NCBI GenBank assembly: GCA_020742395.1
Contig: DYWZ01000056.1
Span: forward strand, 1 to 46,363
Origin: Enterococcus columbae
GTDB lineage: Bacteria > Bacillota > Bacilli > Lactobacillales > Enterococcaceae
Direction: 5' to 3'
Length of the DNA stretch: 46,363 bases
Shown piece by piece: positions 8,238-16,785 of this stretch. A model generated the notes under the pieces. It was given only the letters and a program-made list of their open reading frames with translations. It was not told the DNA's origin and ran no database searches. How positions within the stretch are numbered: position 1 is the first letter of the stretch; every line of letters starts with the position of its first letter. A program made the translations under genes and the position numbers.

Positions 8238-9632
8238 ATGGAAAATCGCGAAATCGCAAAGGCAGTCATTGCAGCTGTTGGAGGAAAGGAAAATATTAAT
8301 AGTGTAGCTCACTGTGCGACACGATTACGTTTAATGGTTAATGATCAATCAAAAATTGACACTAAAACTGTTGAAGGTATTGAGAAAGTTAAAGGTGCAT
8401 TTTTTAACTCAGGTCAATATCAAATTATCTTTGGAACTGGTACGGTTAATAAAATTTATGAAGAAGTGGTTGCTTTAGGGATTAATGAATCTTCAAAAGG
8501 TGAAATGAAAGCGCAAGCAGCTAAATCTGGTAATGTTTTTCAACGTATGATTCGCACATTTGGTGATGTCTTTGTACCAATTATTCCTGTATTAGTAGCA
8601 ACTGGGTTATTTATGGGCTTACGTGGGTTATTAACGCAACCACAAATTTTAAGTTTTTTTGGTATGACACCTAAGTCAATTGATCCAAATTTCTTATTAT
8701 ATACGCAAGTGTTAACGGATACAGCTTTTGCTTTTCTACCAGCTTTAGTTGCCTGGTCAACCTTTAGAGTATTTGGTGGTAGCCCAGTTATCGGTATTGT
8801 ATTAGGTTTGATGTTAGTTAACCCTTCATTACCAAATGCCTATGCTGTAGCAGCAGGTACAGCTAAGCCAATTATGTTAATGGGCTTCATTCCTATCGTT
8901 GGTTACCAAGGTACTGTTTTACCAGCTTTCTTTGCTTCATTACTAGGAGCAAAATTAGAACAACGTTTGCGTAAAGTGATTCCTGATACTTTTGATTTGT
9001 TATTAACACCGTTCTTAACTTTATTAATTATGAGTTTATTAGGTTTATTAGCAATTGGTCCAGTATTCCACTCACTTGAAACCGTTGTTTTAAACGCTAC
9101 TGAATTTGTTTTAGATTTACCATTTGGTTTAGCCGGAATTATTATCGGTTTCTTAAACCAATTAATCGTGGTAACTGGTGTGCATCACATCTTTAATTTC
9201 TTAGAAGTACAATTATTAGCCAATACGGGTAAAAATGCCTTTAACGCAATTATCACATGTGCGATTGCTGCTCAAGGTGCGGCTTGTTTAGCTGTTGGGG
9301 TAAAAACTAAATCTGCTAAATTAAAAGCATTATGCTTCCCATCAGCGTTATCAGCCTTTTTAGGAATTACTGAACCAGCTATTTTTGGGGTAAACTTGCG
9401 CTATGTGAAACCATTTGTAATGGGCTTAATCGGTGGTGCTGCTGGTGGTTTTGTCGCTAATCTTTTAGGCTTGGCTGGTACAGGTATGTCAATCACAGTT
9501 ATTCCTGGTACGTTATTATATCTAAATGGTCAATTATTCCAATATTTATTGGCTAATTTGGTAGCAATTGGGGTAGCCTTTGCATTAACCTATACAATTG
9601 GCTATAGCGATAAAATGCAAGAAAACGCGTAA
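8238..9632 (+). CDS. scrA: Sucrose-specific PTS transporter, IIBC component
   Basis: Imports sucrose and phosphorylates it to sucrose-6-phosphate. The IIB domain (residues 1-85) has the phosphorylated cysteine C26 in HCATRLRL. The IIC membrane domain begins near residue 100 and includes GLMLVNPSLPNAYAVAAG and the substrate-site ITEPAIFGVNLR. It is 464 aa long and has no IIA domain, so phosphate must come from a separate EIIA, probably of the glucose class. The start is ATG 8238 behind AAAGGAAG; an upstream GTG at 8202 lies inside the operator. The gene is followed by scrB after 27 nt. Confidence 0.9.
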   Translation: MENREIAKAVIAAVGGKENINSVAHCATRLRLMVNDQSKIDTKTVEGIEKVKGAFFNSGQYQIIFGTGTVNKIYEEVVALGINESSKGEMKAQAAKSGNVFQRMIRTFGDVFVPIIPVLVATGLFMGLRGLLTQPQILSFFGMTPKSIDPNFLLYTQVLTDTAFAFLPALVAWSTFRVFGGSPVIGIVLGLMLVNPSLPNAYAVAAGTAKPIMLMGFIPIVGYQGTVLPAFFASLLGAKLEQRLRKVIPDTFDLLLTPFLTLLIMSLLGLLAIGPVFHSLETVVLNATEFVLDLPFGLAGIIIGFLNQLIVVTGVHHIFNFLEVQLLANTGKNAFNAIITCAIAAQGAACLAVGVKTKSAKLKALCFPSALSAFLGITEPAIFGVNLRYVKPFVMGLIGGAAGGFVANLLGLAGTGMSITVIPGTLLYLNGQLFQYLLANLVAIGVAFALTYTIGYSDKMQENA

Positions 9633-9659
9633 AAAACAAAATTAGAAAGGGAATATCAG

Positions 9660-11060
9660 ATGTTAGATGGAAAAGTAAAGGATTCAAAATATCCTGTTGG
9701 TTTTCATATTACACCTTTGGCAGGCTTGCTAAATGATCCAAATGGTTTAGTAAAATATGAAGGAATCTATCATGTATTTTATCAATTAAATCCAGCTGAT
9801 ACGATCCATAAAAATAAACACTGGGGGCACATCTACTCTGAAGACCTTATAACTTGGCATCGGGCGCCAATCGCTTTGGCTCCTGATGCTTGGTATGATA
9901 AAGATGGGGTTTATTCAGGCAGTGCAATCATTATAGAGAATCAACTACATCTCTATTATACCGGTAATGTAATTGATGAAGCCGGAGAAAAACATAGCTA
10001 TCAATGCTTGGCTGTTTCAAATGATGGCTTTACCTTTGAAAAGAAAGGGCCAATTTTTGAGCATCCAAAAGGCTTTACCCGCCATGTTCGTGATCCCAAA
10101 GTATGGTATGACGAAAAAGACGCATGCTATTATCTGGTTCTAGGTGCTCAGCGTGAAAATTTGACAGGAACGACCTTGCTTTATCGTTCTAAAGATGCAA
10201 TTGTATGGGAAAGTATGGGCGATTTGATCACAGATACAAGCAAGCTTTCGCAAATTGGTTATATGTGGGAATGTCCAGATTTGATTGTTCAAAAGGATCA
10301 AGCATTGTTTATTTATTCGCCACAGGGTATAGAAGCCACTGGTGATAATTATCAAAATATTTATCAGACTGTTTATTTAACTGGTGATTTTCAAGAAAAT
10401 CATTTCACGCCCAATATGGATATGCGTGAGGTGGATTGGGGCTTTGAATATTATGCACCTCAAAGCTTTTATGATGAAAATCGAGTTATATCTTATGGTT
10501 GGATGGGGATTACTCAGCCTGAGTTTGAATCATCAATGCCAACAGTTACTGAAGGTTGGCTGCATTGTTTAACCATTCCGCGCACCCTTCATCTAAAAGA
10601 CAATCAGTTGTTTCAAAAGCCGGTAGAGGAATTGACTGCTTTGCGTAAGCAAAAACAGGTGTTTACTGTTGATCAAGCTTTAAATACAGTCATTCATTCT
10701 TCTCAGCTGGAAATACTCATTAGTCAGCCGACAGGATTAGCTAGTTTTGATTTGACTATTGACGAAAATCTTACTTTATCTTATGATGCTACAGATTTTT
10801 CTTTAAAATTGACTCGACTTAATTGGTATACGAATCAGCTAGAAGAACGTAAAACGCAACTAACTTCGGCATTAAAGAATCTCCAATGGTTTATTGATGG
10901 CTCAGTTAGTGAATTATTCTTAAATGATGGTCAATCAGTAGCTTCAGCTAGATTTTTTAGCTCATTTGTAGAACAAAAACAGCTAGAAGTGACTTTTGCT
11001 GCTCAATCCACTCAAGAAATGGTTGTTTATGAGTTAAAGCCATTGACTATTGAGGATTAA
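9660..11060 (+). CDS. scrB: Sucrose-6-phosphate hydrolase (GH32)
   Basis: Splits sucrose-6-phosphate into glucose-6-phosphate and fructose in the cytosol. The five-bladed GH32 domain shows the nucleophile motif LLNDPNG near residue 25, the transition-state stabilising RDPKVW near 145 and the acid/base ECPDL near 205. A C-terminal beta-sandwich follows from about residue 325. The length of 466 aa and lack of a signal peptide fit ScrB/SacA rather than secreted invertase or levanase. It lies in the operon behind scrA, with ribosome binding site AAAGGGA, and ends at a strong terminator. Confidence 0.93.
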   Translation: MLDGKVKDSKYPVGFHITPLAGLLNDPNGLVKYEGIYHVFYQLNPADTIHKNKHWGHIYSEDLITWHRAPIALAPDAWYDKDGVYSGSAIIIENQLHLYYTGNVIDEAGEKHSYQCLAVSNDGFTFEKKGPIFEHPKGFTRHVRDPKVWYDEKDACYYLVLGAQRENLTGTTLLYRSKDAIVWESMGDLITDTSKLSQIGYMWECPDLIVQKDQALFIYSPQGIEATGDNYQNIYQTVYLTGDFQENHFTPNMDMREVDWGFEYYAPQSFYDENRVISYGWMGITQPEFESSMPTVTEGWLHCLTIPRTLHLKDNQLFQKPVEELTALRKQKQVFTVDQALNTVIHSSQLEILISQPTGLASFDLTIDENLTLSYDATDFSLKLTRLNWYTNQLEERKTQLTSALKNLQWFIDGSVSELFLNDGQSVASARFFSSFVEQKQLEVTFAAQSTQEMVVYELKPLTIED

Positions 11061-11071
11061 TATAGTAAATA

Positions 11072-11117
11072 GAAGTGAAGGAACTATTTGTAATCAGTTC
11101 TTTAGCTTCTTTTTTTA
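11072..11117 (+). terminator. scrAB terminator
   Basis: GAAGTGAAGGAACT pairs with AGTTCTTTAGCTTC (small internal mismatch), followed by T7. Confidence 0.85.
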
Positions 11118-11146
11118 TTTAAGGATATCTCGAAAGGATGATTGGT

Positions 11147-11659
11147 TTGCAATTACGCTTGGCACGAATGAATGATTTACAGGAAATTATGACAATTTTT
11201 AATGCGGCGATTGCCTATATCGGAAAACAAGGCTCACCTCAGTGGCAAAATGGCTATGGACCGCAAGTAGAGCAAATCAAGCAGGACATCAACAAGCAAC
11301 AGCTCTACGTATTTGTCGATGAGCTTGGAAAAATTTTAGCTGTGGCAGCGCTAGTTGAAGGAGTTGATCCAGTTTATACAGCAATCGATGGTACTTGGCA
11401 AGGAAATGAAGCGTATATTTCGATTCACCGGGTTGCTGTTAGTGCGGAAACTATGGGAAAAGGCATCGCCAAGCTGTTCTTGAAGCACCTAGTTGAACAA
11501 TGTCAACAGCTCGATTACCAAGATATTCGTATTGATACCCATGAATTGAATATTGGTATGCAAAAAGTTATTTTAGCTAATGGTTTTCAATATCGTGGAC
11601 AAGTAGTTTTTCCCATTCCATTTGGGGAACGCTTGGCTTATCAATTATATCTTGGATAA
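11147..11659 (+). CDS. GNAT-family N-acetyltransferase
   Basis: A 170 aa acetyl-CoA-dependent acyltransferase of unknown substrate. Visible are the N-terminal strand LRLARMNDLQEI, the acetyl-CoA loop region VSAETMGKGIAKLFLKHLVEQC (a variant of the Q/RxxGxG/A motif, residues about 105-126) and the terminal IRIDTHELNIGMQKVILANGF. I prefer TTG 11147, since GAAAGGATG lies 6-10 nt before it and overlaps the alternative ATG at 11138. It has no terminator of its own in the 62 nt before the next small gene. Confidence 0.75.
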   Translation: MQLRLARMNDLQEIMTIFNAAIAYIGKQGSPQWQNGYGPQVEQIKQDINKQQLYVFVDELGKILAVAALVEGVDPVYTAIDGTWQGNEAYISIHRVAVSAETMGKGIAKLFLKHLVEQCQQLDYQDIRIDTHELNIGMQKVILANGFQYRGQVVFPIPFGERLAYQLYLG

Positions 11660-11721
11660 GCTAAAAAACGATTGAGATATTGAGATAGAATTGTTAATAT
11701 AGTGTTGAAGGACGGTGTCAT

Positions 11722-11904
11722 ATGAAAAAGAGATTAAAGAAGAAAAAAGCTTATAAAAAATATATCCAGGATATATTTAATGGTTATGAGCAAATGTTAG
11801 AAAATCCAGAGCTTGATGAATTACGTTTTAGTTATTTGAAAGAAGAAACGTTATTACATCGTGATCAAGAAAGACGAATTCGTTTTACAACTAAAGACAA
11901 ATAA
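11722..11904 (+). CDS. Small lysine-rich protein, unknown
   Basis: A 60 aa protein starting MKKRLKKKKAYKKYIQ, basic at the front and acidic in the middle (YEQMLENPELDELRF), with no membrane segment or cysteine. I do not recognise the family. It has a credible start (GAAGGA nine bases before ATG) and is followed by a terminator, which argues for a real gene. The basic head suggests binding to RNA, DNA or the membrane surface, but that is only a guess. Confidence 0.55.
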   Translation: MKKRLKKKKAYKKYIQDIFNGYEQMLENPELDELRFSYLKEETLLHRDQERRIRFTTKDK

Positions 11905-11931
11905 AAATATTATGTAAACTAAAATGTATGG

Positions 11932-11962
11932 GAGTTAGGGATGAGTCCTTAACTCTTTTTTA
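11932..11962 (+). terminator. Terminator after the 60-aa gene
   Basis: GAGTTAGGG and TCCTTAACTC form a 9-bp stem with one G-T wobble, followed by T6. Confidence 0.8.
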
Positions 11963-12050
11963 ATAGGATCAATATTGTTAAGTTTTTAGCCATGTAAATC
12001 TGGATGAAAAATGTTAAAATGAAAGAATACTAGAATAGGGAGGGATAGTT

Positions 12051-12896
12051 ATGTTCAATGAAAATGAGACCATGCAAGAAGAACTTAGTTTTGTTGAAGC
12101 CAAAGCAACTGCCTCAAAAAATATTAGTCAATTACTTGAAGATTTAAAATCTTTTGAAAAGGCTATTCAAACAGAAGATGTAGCTGAAATTTATCGCATT
12201 TATCAAGGAAAATTGCATAAAGAATTAAAAGAAACCTCTAATCAAAATCATGAAATTGATGATTTGTTGGCAAAAAAATTGCATCATGGCTTTCTTGCAC
12301 GATTCCCGTATATGCAATTGATTCAGAAAGTCTCACCGACTATCTATTATTACAAGATTGATCAGTATTATCGTCAACGCCCAACTATTGTAATGGATGT
12401 AAGTGTTCCTAAAATCTACATTCAATCGACCGTTTTAAATGAATGGCGAAATTTTGATGAAAACGATCAGTCTGAATTGTTAAAACTCGAAAATAAAATG
12501 AATCAACTCGACGTGCAAAATCTAACTTGGCAATCTGAAGTAGCGGAATTAGAAACTACTTTGCAACAATTAAATAGACAAATTGAACAGACTGCACAAC
12601 AAAAAACGATTTTTAATCGAGTAAAAAACGAAGAGGAATATCAACAATTACTACATTCAAAAGAAAAGTTAGTTCAAAGGATTGAACAAACCAAAGGCAA
12701 GATCACCAATAAATCGCAGCAAGATCAAATGAAACAAGCAATGGAAAATGAGTATTTTGAATTACAATTACATCGTGCTTTAATTAAAAAGGAATTACGT
12801 CTTTTGAAAAAACATGCCCAATCAATCGAGCATCTTGAAGCGGAGCTAATGCAATTTATTGCTGATTACCTACAACCAGTAAAGGAGGAAATTTGA
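12051..12896 (+). CDS. Coiled-coil protein, unknown
   Basis: A 281 aa soluble, charged protein without signal peptide. Residues about 145-265 are a long heptad-rich helix (KLENKMNQLDVQNL ... ETTLQQLNRQIEQT ... KEKLVQRIEQTKGK), typical of coiled coil. The N-terminal 140 residues contain a folded-looking part with FPYMQLIQKVSPTIYYYKI and RPTIVMDVSVPKIYI. I do not recognise the family. It starts at ATG behind GGGAGGG. One base separates its stop from the next start, and the ribosome binding site of the next gene lies inside its end, so the two are translationally linked and probably work together. Confidence 0.6.
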   Translation: MFNENETMQEELSFVEAKATASKNISQLLEDLKSFEKAIQTEDVAEIYRIYQGKLHKELKETSNQNHEIDDLLAKKLHHGFLARFPYMQLIQKVSPTIYYYKIDQYYRQRPTIVMDVSVPKIYIQSTVLNEWRNFDENDQSELLKLENKMNQLDVQNLTWQSEVAELETTLQQLNRQIEQTAQQKTIFNRVKNEEEYQQLLHSKEKLVQRIEQTKGKITNKSQQDQMKQAMENEYFELQLHRALIKKELRLLKKHAQSIEHLEAELMQFIADYLQPVKEEI

Positions 12897-12897
12897 T

Positions 12898-13869
12898 ATG
12901 GATGAGCAAACATCAAAAGTTGAAGTGACTACCAAAGAAGTTGTTCATTTTAATGCTGAACGCACAGTAGAATCGAATAATCCGACTAACTTGGTTGAAA
13001 TTGAAGTTCCTTCTGAAACTATCTATGATGAAACAAAATCACGCGATCATCAAAAGATTTTGACACTTATTGAAGCAGCAGAAGCTGAATTACGTGATTT
13101 GAAATTGCGTAAGGAGATAATGGAAGCTAACTTTTCTCAGTTAACTCAGCTATTTCATAATTATTTAATAAACGCACAAGTAATTTCGGCTTTGGCTAAA
13201 CAAACATTAGTCGAATATTTAAGTTATGAATTACTCCGGCCATTAGCTAATCAAAAATTAAATAAAGGAAATAATTTCAACTTATGGACAGCTAAACATT
13301 TCCAAGTATTGCATCATTTAGATGAAAAAAATCGGATTATTTTTGAATTTCAAATGAATGTCTTGGATCAGCGAATTGTTCCCGATTTCATTCCGTTATT
13401 GGCCTTTGATATTGAAGATTTTTCTGTAGAGATTTTTGATCATCAAATAGCGGTCTTTATTCGTTTATGGTATGAAGAAGGCATTTATTCGCGTAATCAA
13501 TTAGCTTTGTTTAATCACGATTTAAATCAACTATTAAATTATGCTCGACAGTTAGGTTTTGTGGTTGAACGTAGCTTATTAGATAATACCTATCAGTTAG
13601 ATGCGCATTTTACTAGTCAAAATCCATTAAGCGCTAAGATAATTGATCAACTATTTATTGATACAATGGAAAATGACAGCTATGATTTTAATTTACTTTC
13701 AGAGCAGGCTTATCAGGTATTATTAGACCATCAACAAGCCGTTGAGATTTCACTTGATGAAAAAAATCATGCGCAATTGGAAATCAAGACTGCTACGCAA
13801 AAAAGGTCTATCTTGGACTTTTTAACGAGCTATCCATTTTTAGTACCACTTTTAATTGGGGAAAAATAA
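12898..13869 (+). CDS. Unknown protein, partner of the coiled-coil gene
   Basis: A 323 aa acidic soluble protein. The first 50 residues are low-complexity and charged, residues 50-80 look like a short coiled coil (HQKILTLIEAAEAELRDLKL), and the remainder is mixed alpha/beta with no motif I can name. The end TSYPFLVPLLIGEK is hydrophobic but too short and broken for a clear membrane anchor. It begins one base after its upstream partner, with AAGGAGG as ribosome binding site. A terminator follows. Being next to ahpCF says nothing, as a terminator and a promoter separate them. Confidence 0.6.
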   Translation: MDEQTSKVEVTTKEVVHFNAERTVESNNPTNLVEIEVPSETIYDETKSRDHQKILTLIEAAEAELRDLKLRKEIMEANFSQLTQLFHNYLINAQVISALAKQTLVEYLSYELLRPLANQKLNKGNNFNLWTAKHFQVLHHLDEKNRIIFEFQMNVLDQRIVPDFIPLLAFDIEDFSVEIFDHQIAVFIRLWYEEGIYSRNQLALFNHDLNQLLNYARQLGFVVERSLLDNTYQLDAHFTSQNPLSAKIIDQLFIDTMENDSYDFNLLSEQAYQVLLDHQQAVEISLDEKNHAQLEIKTATQKRSILDFLTSYPFLVPLLIGEK

Positions 13870-13872
13870 TAT

Positions 13873-13919
13873 GACAACACCTGATATCAAAATTAGGTAT
13901 CAGGTTGTCTTTTTGAATC
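13873..13919 (+). terminator. Terminator of the unknown two-gene unit
   Basis: GACAACACCTGATA pairs with TATCAGGTTGTC with one bulge, followed by T5. Between this and the ahpC start (13920-14187) I see only the PerR box, promoter and leader. Confidence 0.85.
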
Positions 13920-14082
13920 TTTTTATCTAATGGTATTTTTCTATAAATACTTAAAGAATTATGAAAGCGTTTTAATTTTTTGTTGTAAGTTATTGACATT
14001 GAGAATTTGAAACAATAAATGATAATTTTTAAGTATTAAATTAGAATTATGTCTATTTTTCAATGTTTTATATATTTTTTAT

Positions 14083-14097
14083 TTATAATAATTATAA
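14083..14097. promoter_or_regulatory. PerR box
   Basis: TTATAATAATTATAA is an exact match to the Per-box consensus TTATAATNATTATAA and a perfect 7-1-7 palindrome. It lies directly upstream of the -35 of the ahpC promoter, implying derepression by peroxide through PerR, whose likely gene is at 21385. Confidence 0.88.
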
Positions 14098-14102
14098 AAT
14101 AG

Positions 14103-14131
14103 TTGACCAATTCCATAAATTTAGATATAGT
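14103..14131 (+). promoter_or_regulatory. ahpCF promoter
   Basis: -35 TTGACC (14103-14108), 17-nt spacer, -10 TATAGT (14126-14131). Confidence 0.7.
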
Positions 14132-14187
14132 GATAACGAGATAACAAAATCTCTTTAGAAAAAATAATTATTTGGAGGAATAGCAAT

Positions 14188-14748
14188 ATGTCATTAATTG
14201 GAAAAGAAATTATCGAATTTAAAGCAAACGCCTTTCATAATGGTGAATTTATCGAAGTTTCATCAGAAGATTTTAAAGGTCAGTGGAGTATTGTGTGTTT
14301 CTACCCAGCAGACTTTACCTTTGTATGTCCAACTGAGTTAGAAGATTTACAAGAGCAATACGCAACATTAAAACAATTAGGTGTAGAAGTATATTCTGTA
14401 TCTACAGACACTCATTTCACGCACAAAGCATGGCATGATCATTCAGAGGCTATTTCAAAATTAGAATATATTATGATCGGTGATCCATCTCATCAAATTT
14501 CAGCAGGTTTTGAAGTATTAGGAGAAGACGGCTTAGCGCAACGTGGTACATTTATCATTGATCCAGAAGGCATTGTTCAAGCTGTTGAAATTAATGCAGA
14601 CGGTATTGGTCGTGATGCAAGTACATTAATTGATAAAATTAAGGCCGCGCAATATGTACGCACCCATCCAGGTGAAGTATGTCCAGCTAAATGGAAAGAA
14701 GGCACTGAAACTTTAAAACCAAGTTTAGATTTAGTAGGTAAAATTTAA
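14188..14748 (+). CDS. ahpC: Alkyl hydroperoxide reductase, peroxiredoxin subunit
   Basis: Two-cysteine peroxiredoxin that reduces hydrogen peroxide and organic peroxides and is then re-reduced by AhpF. The peroxidatic cysteine is C47 in [12 protein letters not shown], and the resolving cysteine lies in GEVCPAKW near the C-terminus. Length 186 aa equals the classical AhpC. Ribosome binding site TTGGAGGA. It is co-transcribed with ahpF (19-nt gap) behind the Per box. Confidence 0.97.
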   Translation: MSLIGKEIIEFKANAFHNGEFIEVSSEDFKGQWSIVCFYPADFTFVCPTELEDLQEQYATLKQLGVEVYSVSTDTHFTHKAWHDHSEAISKLEYIMIGDPSHQISAGFEVLGEDGLAQRGTFIIDPEGIVQAVEINADGIGRDASTLIDKIKAAQYVRTHPGEVCPAKWKEGTETLKPSLDLVGKI

Positions 14749-14767
14749 TAGGTAGGAGTTTAGTTAA

Positions 14768-16300
14768 ATGGCTTTAGATGTTGAAATAAAATCACAATTA
14801 GCTCAGTATCTTGAGCTATTAGAATCCGATGTTGAGTTTGTGGCCAGTTTAAATAATGATGAAAATAGTCAAAAAGTAAAAGACTTTTTACTTGAAATTG
14901 CTGAGATGTCACCAAAACTTTCGCTAGTTGAGCGTACTTTAGATCGTACGCCTTCTTTTCAAGTTAACCGTAAAAACCAAGAACCTAGTGGCATTGCTTT
15001 TGCTGGTTTGCCATTAGGGCATGAGTTTACTTCTTTTATTTTAGCACTATTACAAGTAGCTGGTCGCAAACCTAAAATTGAAGAAGCACTAATCGAACAG
15101 ATTCAAGCAATTCAAGGTGAATTACATTTTGAAACGTATGTTAGTCTAACTTGTCATAATTGTCCAGATGTTGTTCAAGCTTTGAATATTCTTGCAGTTT
15201 TAAATCCAGGTATTTCACATACCATGATTGAAGGTGGGATGTTTAAAGCTGAAGTAGACAACAAGAAGATTATGGCAGTTCCAACCGTTTATCTAAATGG
15301 GGAAGAATTTGCTAGTGGACGCATGAGTATTGAGCAGTTAGTTGAAAAAATTAGCGGTCCACAAGATGCTAATGTGTTTGCTAAAAAAGATTTATTTGAT
15401 GTATTAGTTGTTGGTGGTGGTCCTGCTGGAGCTAGTGCTGCAATCTACGCAGCACGCAAGGGTATTAAAACTGGTATGTTAGTAGAAACTTTTGGTGGAC
15501 AAGTCAATGAAACTGTTGGAATCGAAAACATGATTGGTACACCTTACACTGAAGGTCCACAATTGATGGCACAAGTCGAACAACATGTCAAAGAATACCC
15601 AGTCGACATCATGAAAGGTCAGCGCGCTGTTGACATTCGTAAAGAGGATGTTTTAGAAGTTGAACTAGCCAATGGTGGTATTTTACGTGCGAAATCTGTA
15701 GTACTTGCATTAGGAGCAAAATGGCGCAATATCAATGTTCCAGGGGAAGAAGCCTTTAAGAATAAAGGAGTTACTTACTGCCCGCATTGTGACGGCCCGT
15801 TATTTACGAATAAAAAAGTAGCGGTTATTGGTGGTGGTAATTCTGGGATCGAAGCGGCTATTGATTTAGCTGGTTTAGCTGAACATGTTTATGTTTTAGA
15901 ATTTTTACCAGAACTTAAAGCCGATCAAGTGTTGCAAGATCGCTTAGCTCAATTAACTAATGTAACCGTGCTTAAGAATGTAGCAACTAAAGAAATTGTA
16001 GGTCAAGATGAAGTCGAAGGTATTGTTTATGTTAATCGAGAAGATAACAGCGAACATAGAGTTGACTTGTCTGGTGTATTCGTTCAAATTGGTTTAGTAC
16101 CTAATACACAATGGTTACCAGAAACCATTCAAAGAACTGATCGTGGCGAAATTATTGTTGATAAGAATGGTCAAACAAGTTTAGCAGGTGTATTTGCTGC
16201 TGGAGACTGTACAGATAGTGCTTATAAGCAAATTATTATCTCAATGGGTTCAGGTGCCACAGCAGCACTAGGAGCATTTGATTATTTGATTAGAAATTAA
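14768..16300 (+). CDS. ahpF: Alkyl hydroperoxide reductase, flavoprotein subunit
   Basis: NADH-dependent disulfide reductase that regenerates AhpC. The N-terminal double thioredoxin-like domain (about residues 1-195) has CHNC in SLTCHNCPDVV. Then come the FAD site VVGGGPAGASAAIYAARKG (from about residue 210), the CPHCDG redox pair, the NAD site VIGGGNSGIEAA and the terminal FAD motif GVFAAGDCTDS. The length of 510 aa and the N-terminal extension separate it from plain thioredoxin reductase. Ribosome binding site TAGGAG. Terminal gene of the PerR-controlled operon. Confidence 0.97.
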   Translation: MALDVEIKSQLAQYLELLESDVEFVASLNNDENSQKVKDFLLEIAEMSPKLSLVERTLDRTPSFQVNRKNQEPSGIAFAGLPLGHEFTSFILALLQVAGRKPKIEEALIEQIQAIQGELHFETYVSLTCHNCPDVVQALNILAVLNPGISHTMIEGGMFKAEVDNKKIMAVPTVYLNGEEFASGRMSIEQLVEKISGPQDANVFAKKDLFDVLVVGGGPAGASAAIYAARKGIKTGMLVETFGGQVNETVGIENMIGTPYTEGPQLMAQVEQHVKEYPVDIMKGQRAVDIRKEDVLEVELANGGILRAKSVVLALGAKWRNINVPGEEAFKNKGVTYCPHCDGPLFTNKKVAVIGGGNSGIEAAIDLAGLAEHVYVLEFLPELKADQVLQDRLAQLTNVTVLKNVATKEIVGQDEVEGIVYVNREDNSEHRVDLSGVFVQIGLVPNTQWLPETIQRTDRGEIIVDKNGQTSLAGVFAAGDCTDSAYKQIIISMGSGATAALGAFDYLIRN

Positions 16301-16347
16301 TATAAAGTAAATAAAAAAGGGCTGAATAATACGTTGTCCCAGTAAAA

Positions 16348-16389
16348 AACGAGAGGTCTTTCCTTCAGAATATGGGAAGACCTCTCGTT
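16348..16389. terminator. Long hairpin after ahpF
   Basis: AACGAGAGGTCTTTCC pairs with GGGAAGACCTCTCGTT: a 16-bp stem with one T-G wobble. The T tract behind it is broken (TTTGCTTT). An outer AAAAAAGG/CCTTTTTT pair at about 16313/16422 may add a second level. The hairpin sits between convergent genes and may serve both. Confidence 0.65.
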
Positions 16390-16429
16390 TGCTTTAATTA
16401 AATAGAAGTTTGGGCTAAATCCTTTTTTG

Positions 16430-16681
16430 TTAATAGTGTCTATAAATAAGATTTTCATCCTCAGTCGAATAAAGTGAATAGTAGTGATTTTGTTGAATAG
16501 TGCTATGTTGGCGACGAATCTTTTTCTTTAAGCGCTTATTTCTACGATCATCCCAAGCCATGATCCATAAAATTAATAAAGGTGTGTAAAAAAGAAAGTT
16601 ATTGTAATCACTTGATGTCCCTAAAAATAAACCAACAAAGAAAATAATTATTAGTAAAGCTAATCTTCTCATATATTTCAT
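16430..16681 (-). CDS. SOS-regulated small membrane protein, candidate division inhibitor
   Basis: An 83 aa protein with hydrophobic segments at residues 6-21 and 29-43, a strongly basic stretch (DDRRNKRLKKKIRRQ) and a tyrosine-rich polar tail ending LIYRHY. No LysM domain is present. It starts at ATG 16681 behind AGAGGGA. The promoter upstream is framed by two LexA boxes and the gene lies right behind lexA, the place where Bacillus has yneA and Staphylococcus has sosA, both SOS-induced blockers of division. I infer a similar role from position and regulation; the sequence itself does not show homology that I can recognise. Confidence 0.6.
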   Translation of the reverse strand: MKYMRRLALLIIIFFVGLFLGTSSDYNNFLFYTPLLILWIMAWDDRRNKRLKKKIRRQHSTIQQNHYYSLYSTEDENLIYRHY

Positions 16682-16698
16682 ATTAATCCCTCTTTATG

Positions 16699-16712
16699 CG
16701 AATATTTGTTCG
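16699..16712. promoter_or_regulatory. LexA (SOS) box, downstream of -10
   Basis: CGAATATTTGTTCG; on the minus strand CGAACAAATATTCG, one change per core from the Gram-positive consensus CGAAC-N4-GTTCG. It covers the region of the transcription start of the small membrane gene. Confidence 0.8.
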
Positions 16713-16719
16713 TATTTAT

Positions 16720-16748
16720 ATTATACGAATGTTTGTTCGCATTGTAAA
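16720..16748 (-). promoter_or_regulatory. SOS promoter of the small membrane gene
   Basis: On the minus strand: -35 TTTACA (16743-16748), 17-nt spacer, -10 TATAAT (16720-16725). One LexA box fills the spacer and another follows the -10. Confidence 0.78.
16726..16739. promoter_or_regulatory. LexA (SOS) box, within the spacer
   Basis: CGAATGTTTGTTCG, a near-consensus LexA box located exactly between the -35 and -10 of the minus-strand promoter. Confidence 0.8.
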
Positions 16749-16756
16749 GAGAAAAT

Positions 16757-16785
16757 AAAAAAATCTTCTCAAAAAGAGAAGATTT
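16757..16785 (-). terminator. lexA terminator
   Basis: AAATCTTCTC and GAGAAGATTT form a 10-bp stem with a 5-nt loop; read on the minus strand it is followed by a T run. Its first arm overlaps the lexA stop codon. Confidence 0.85.
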
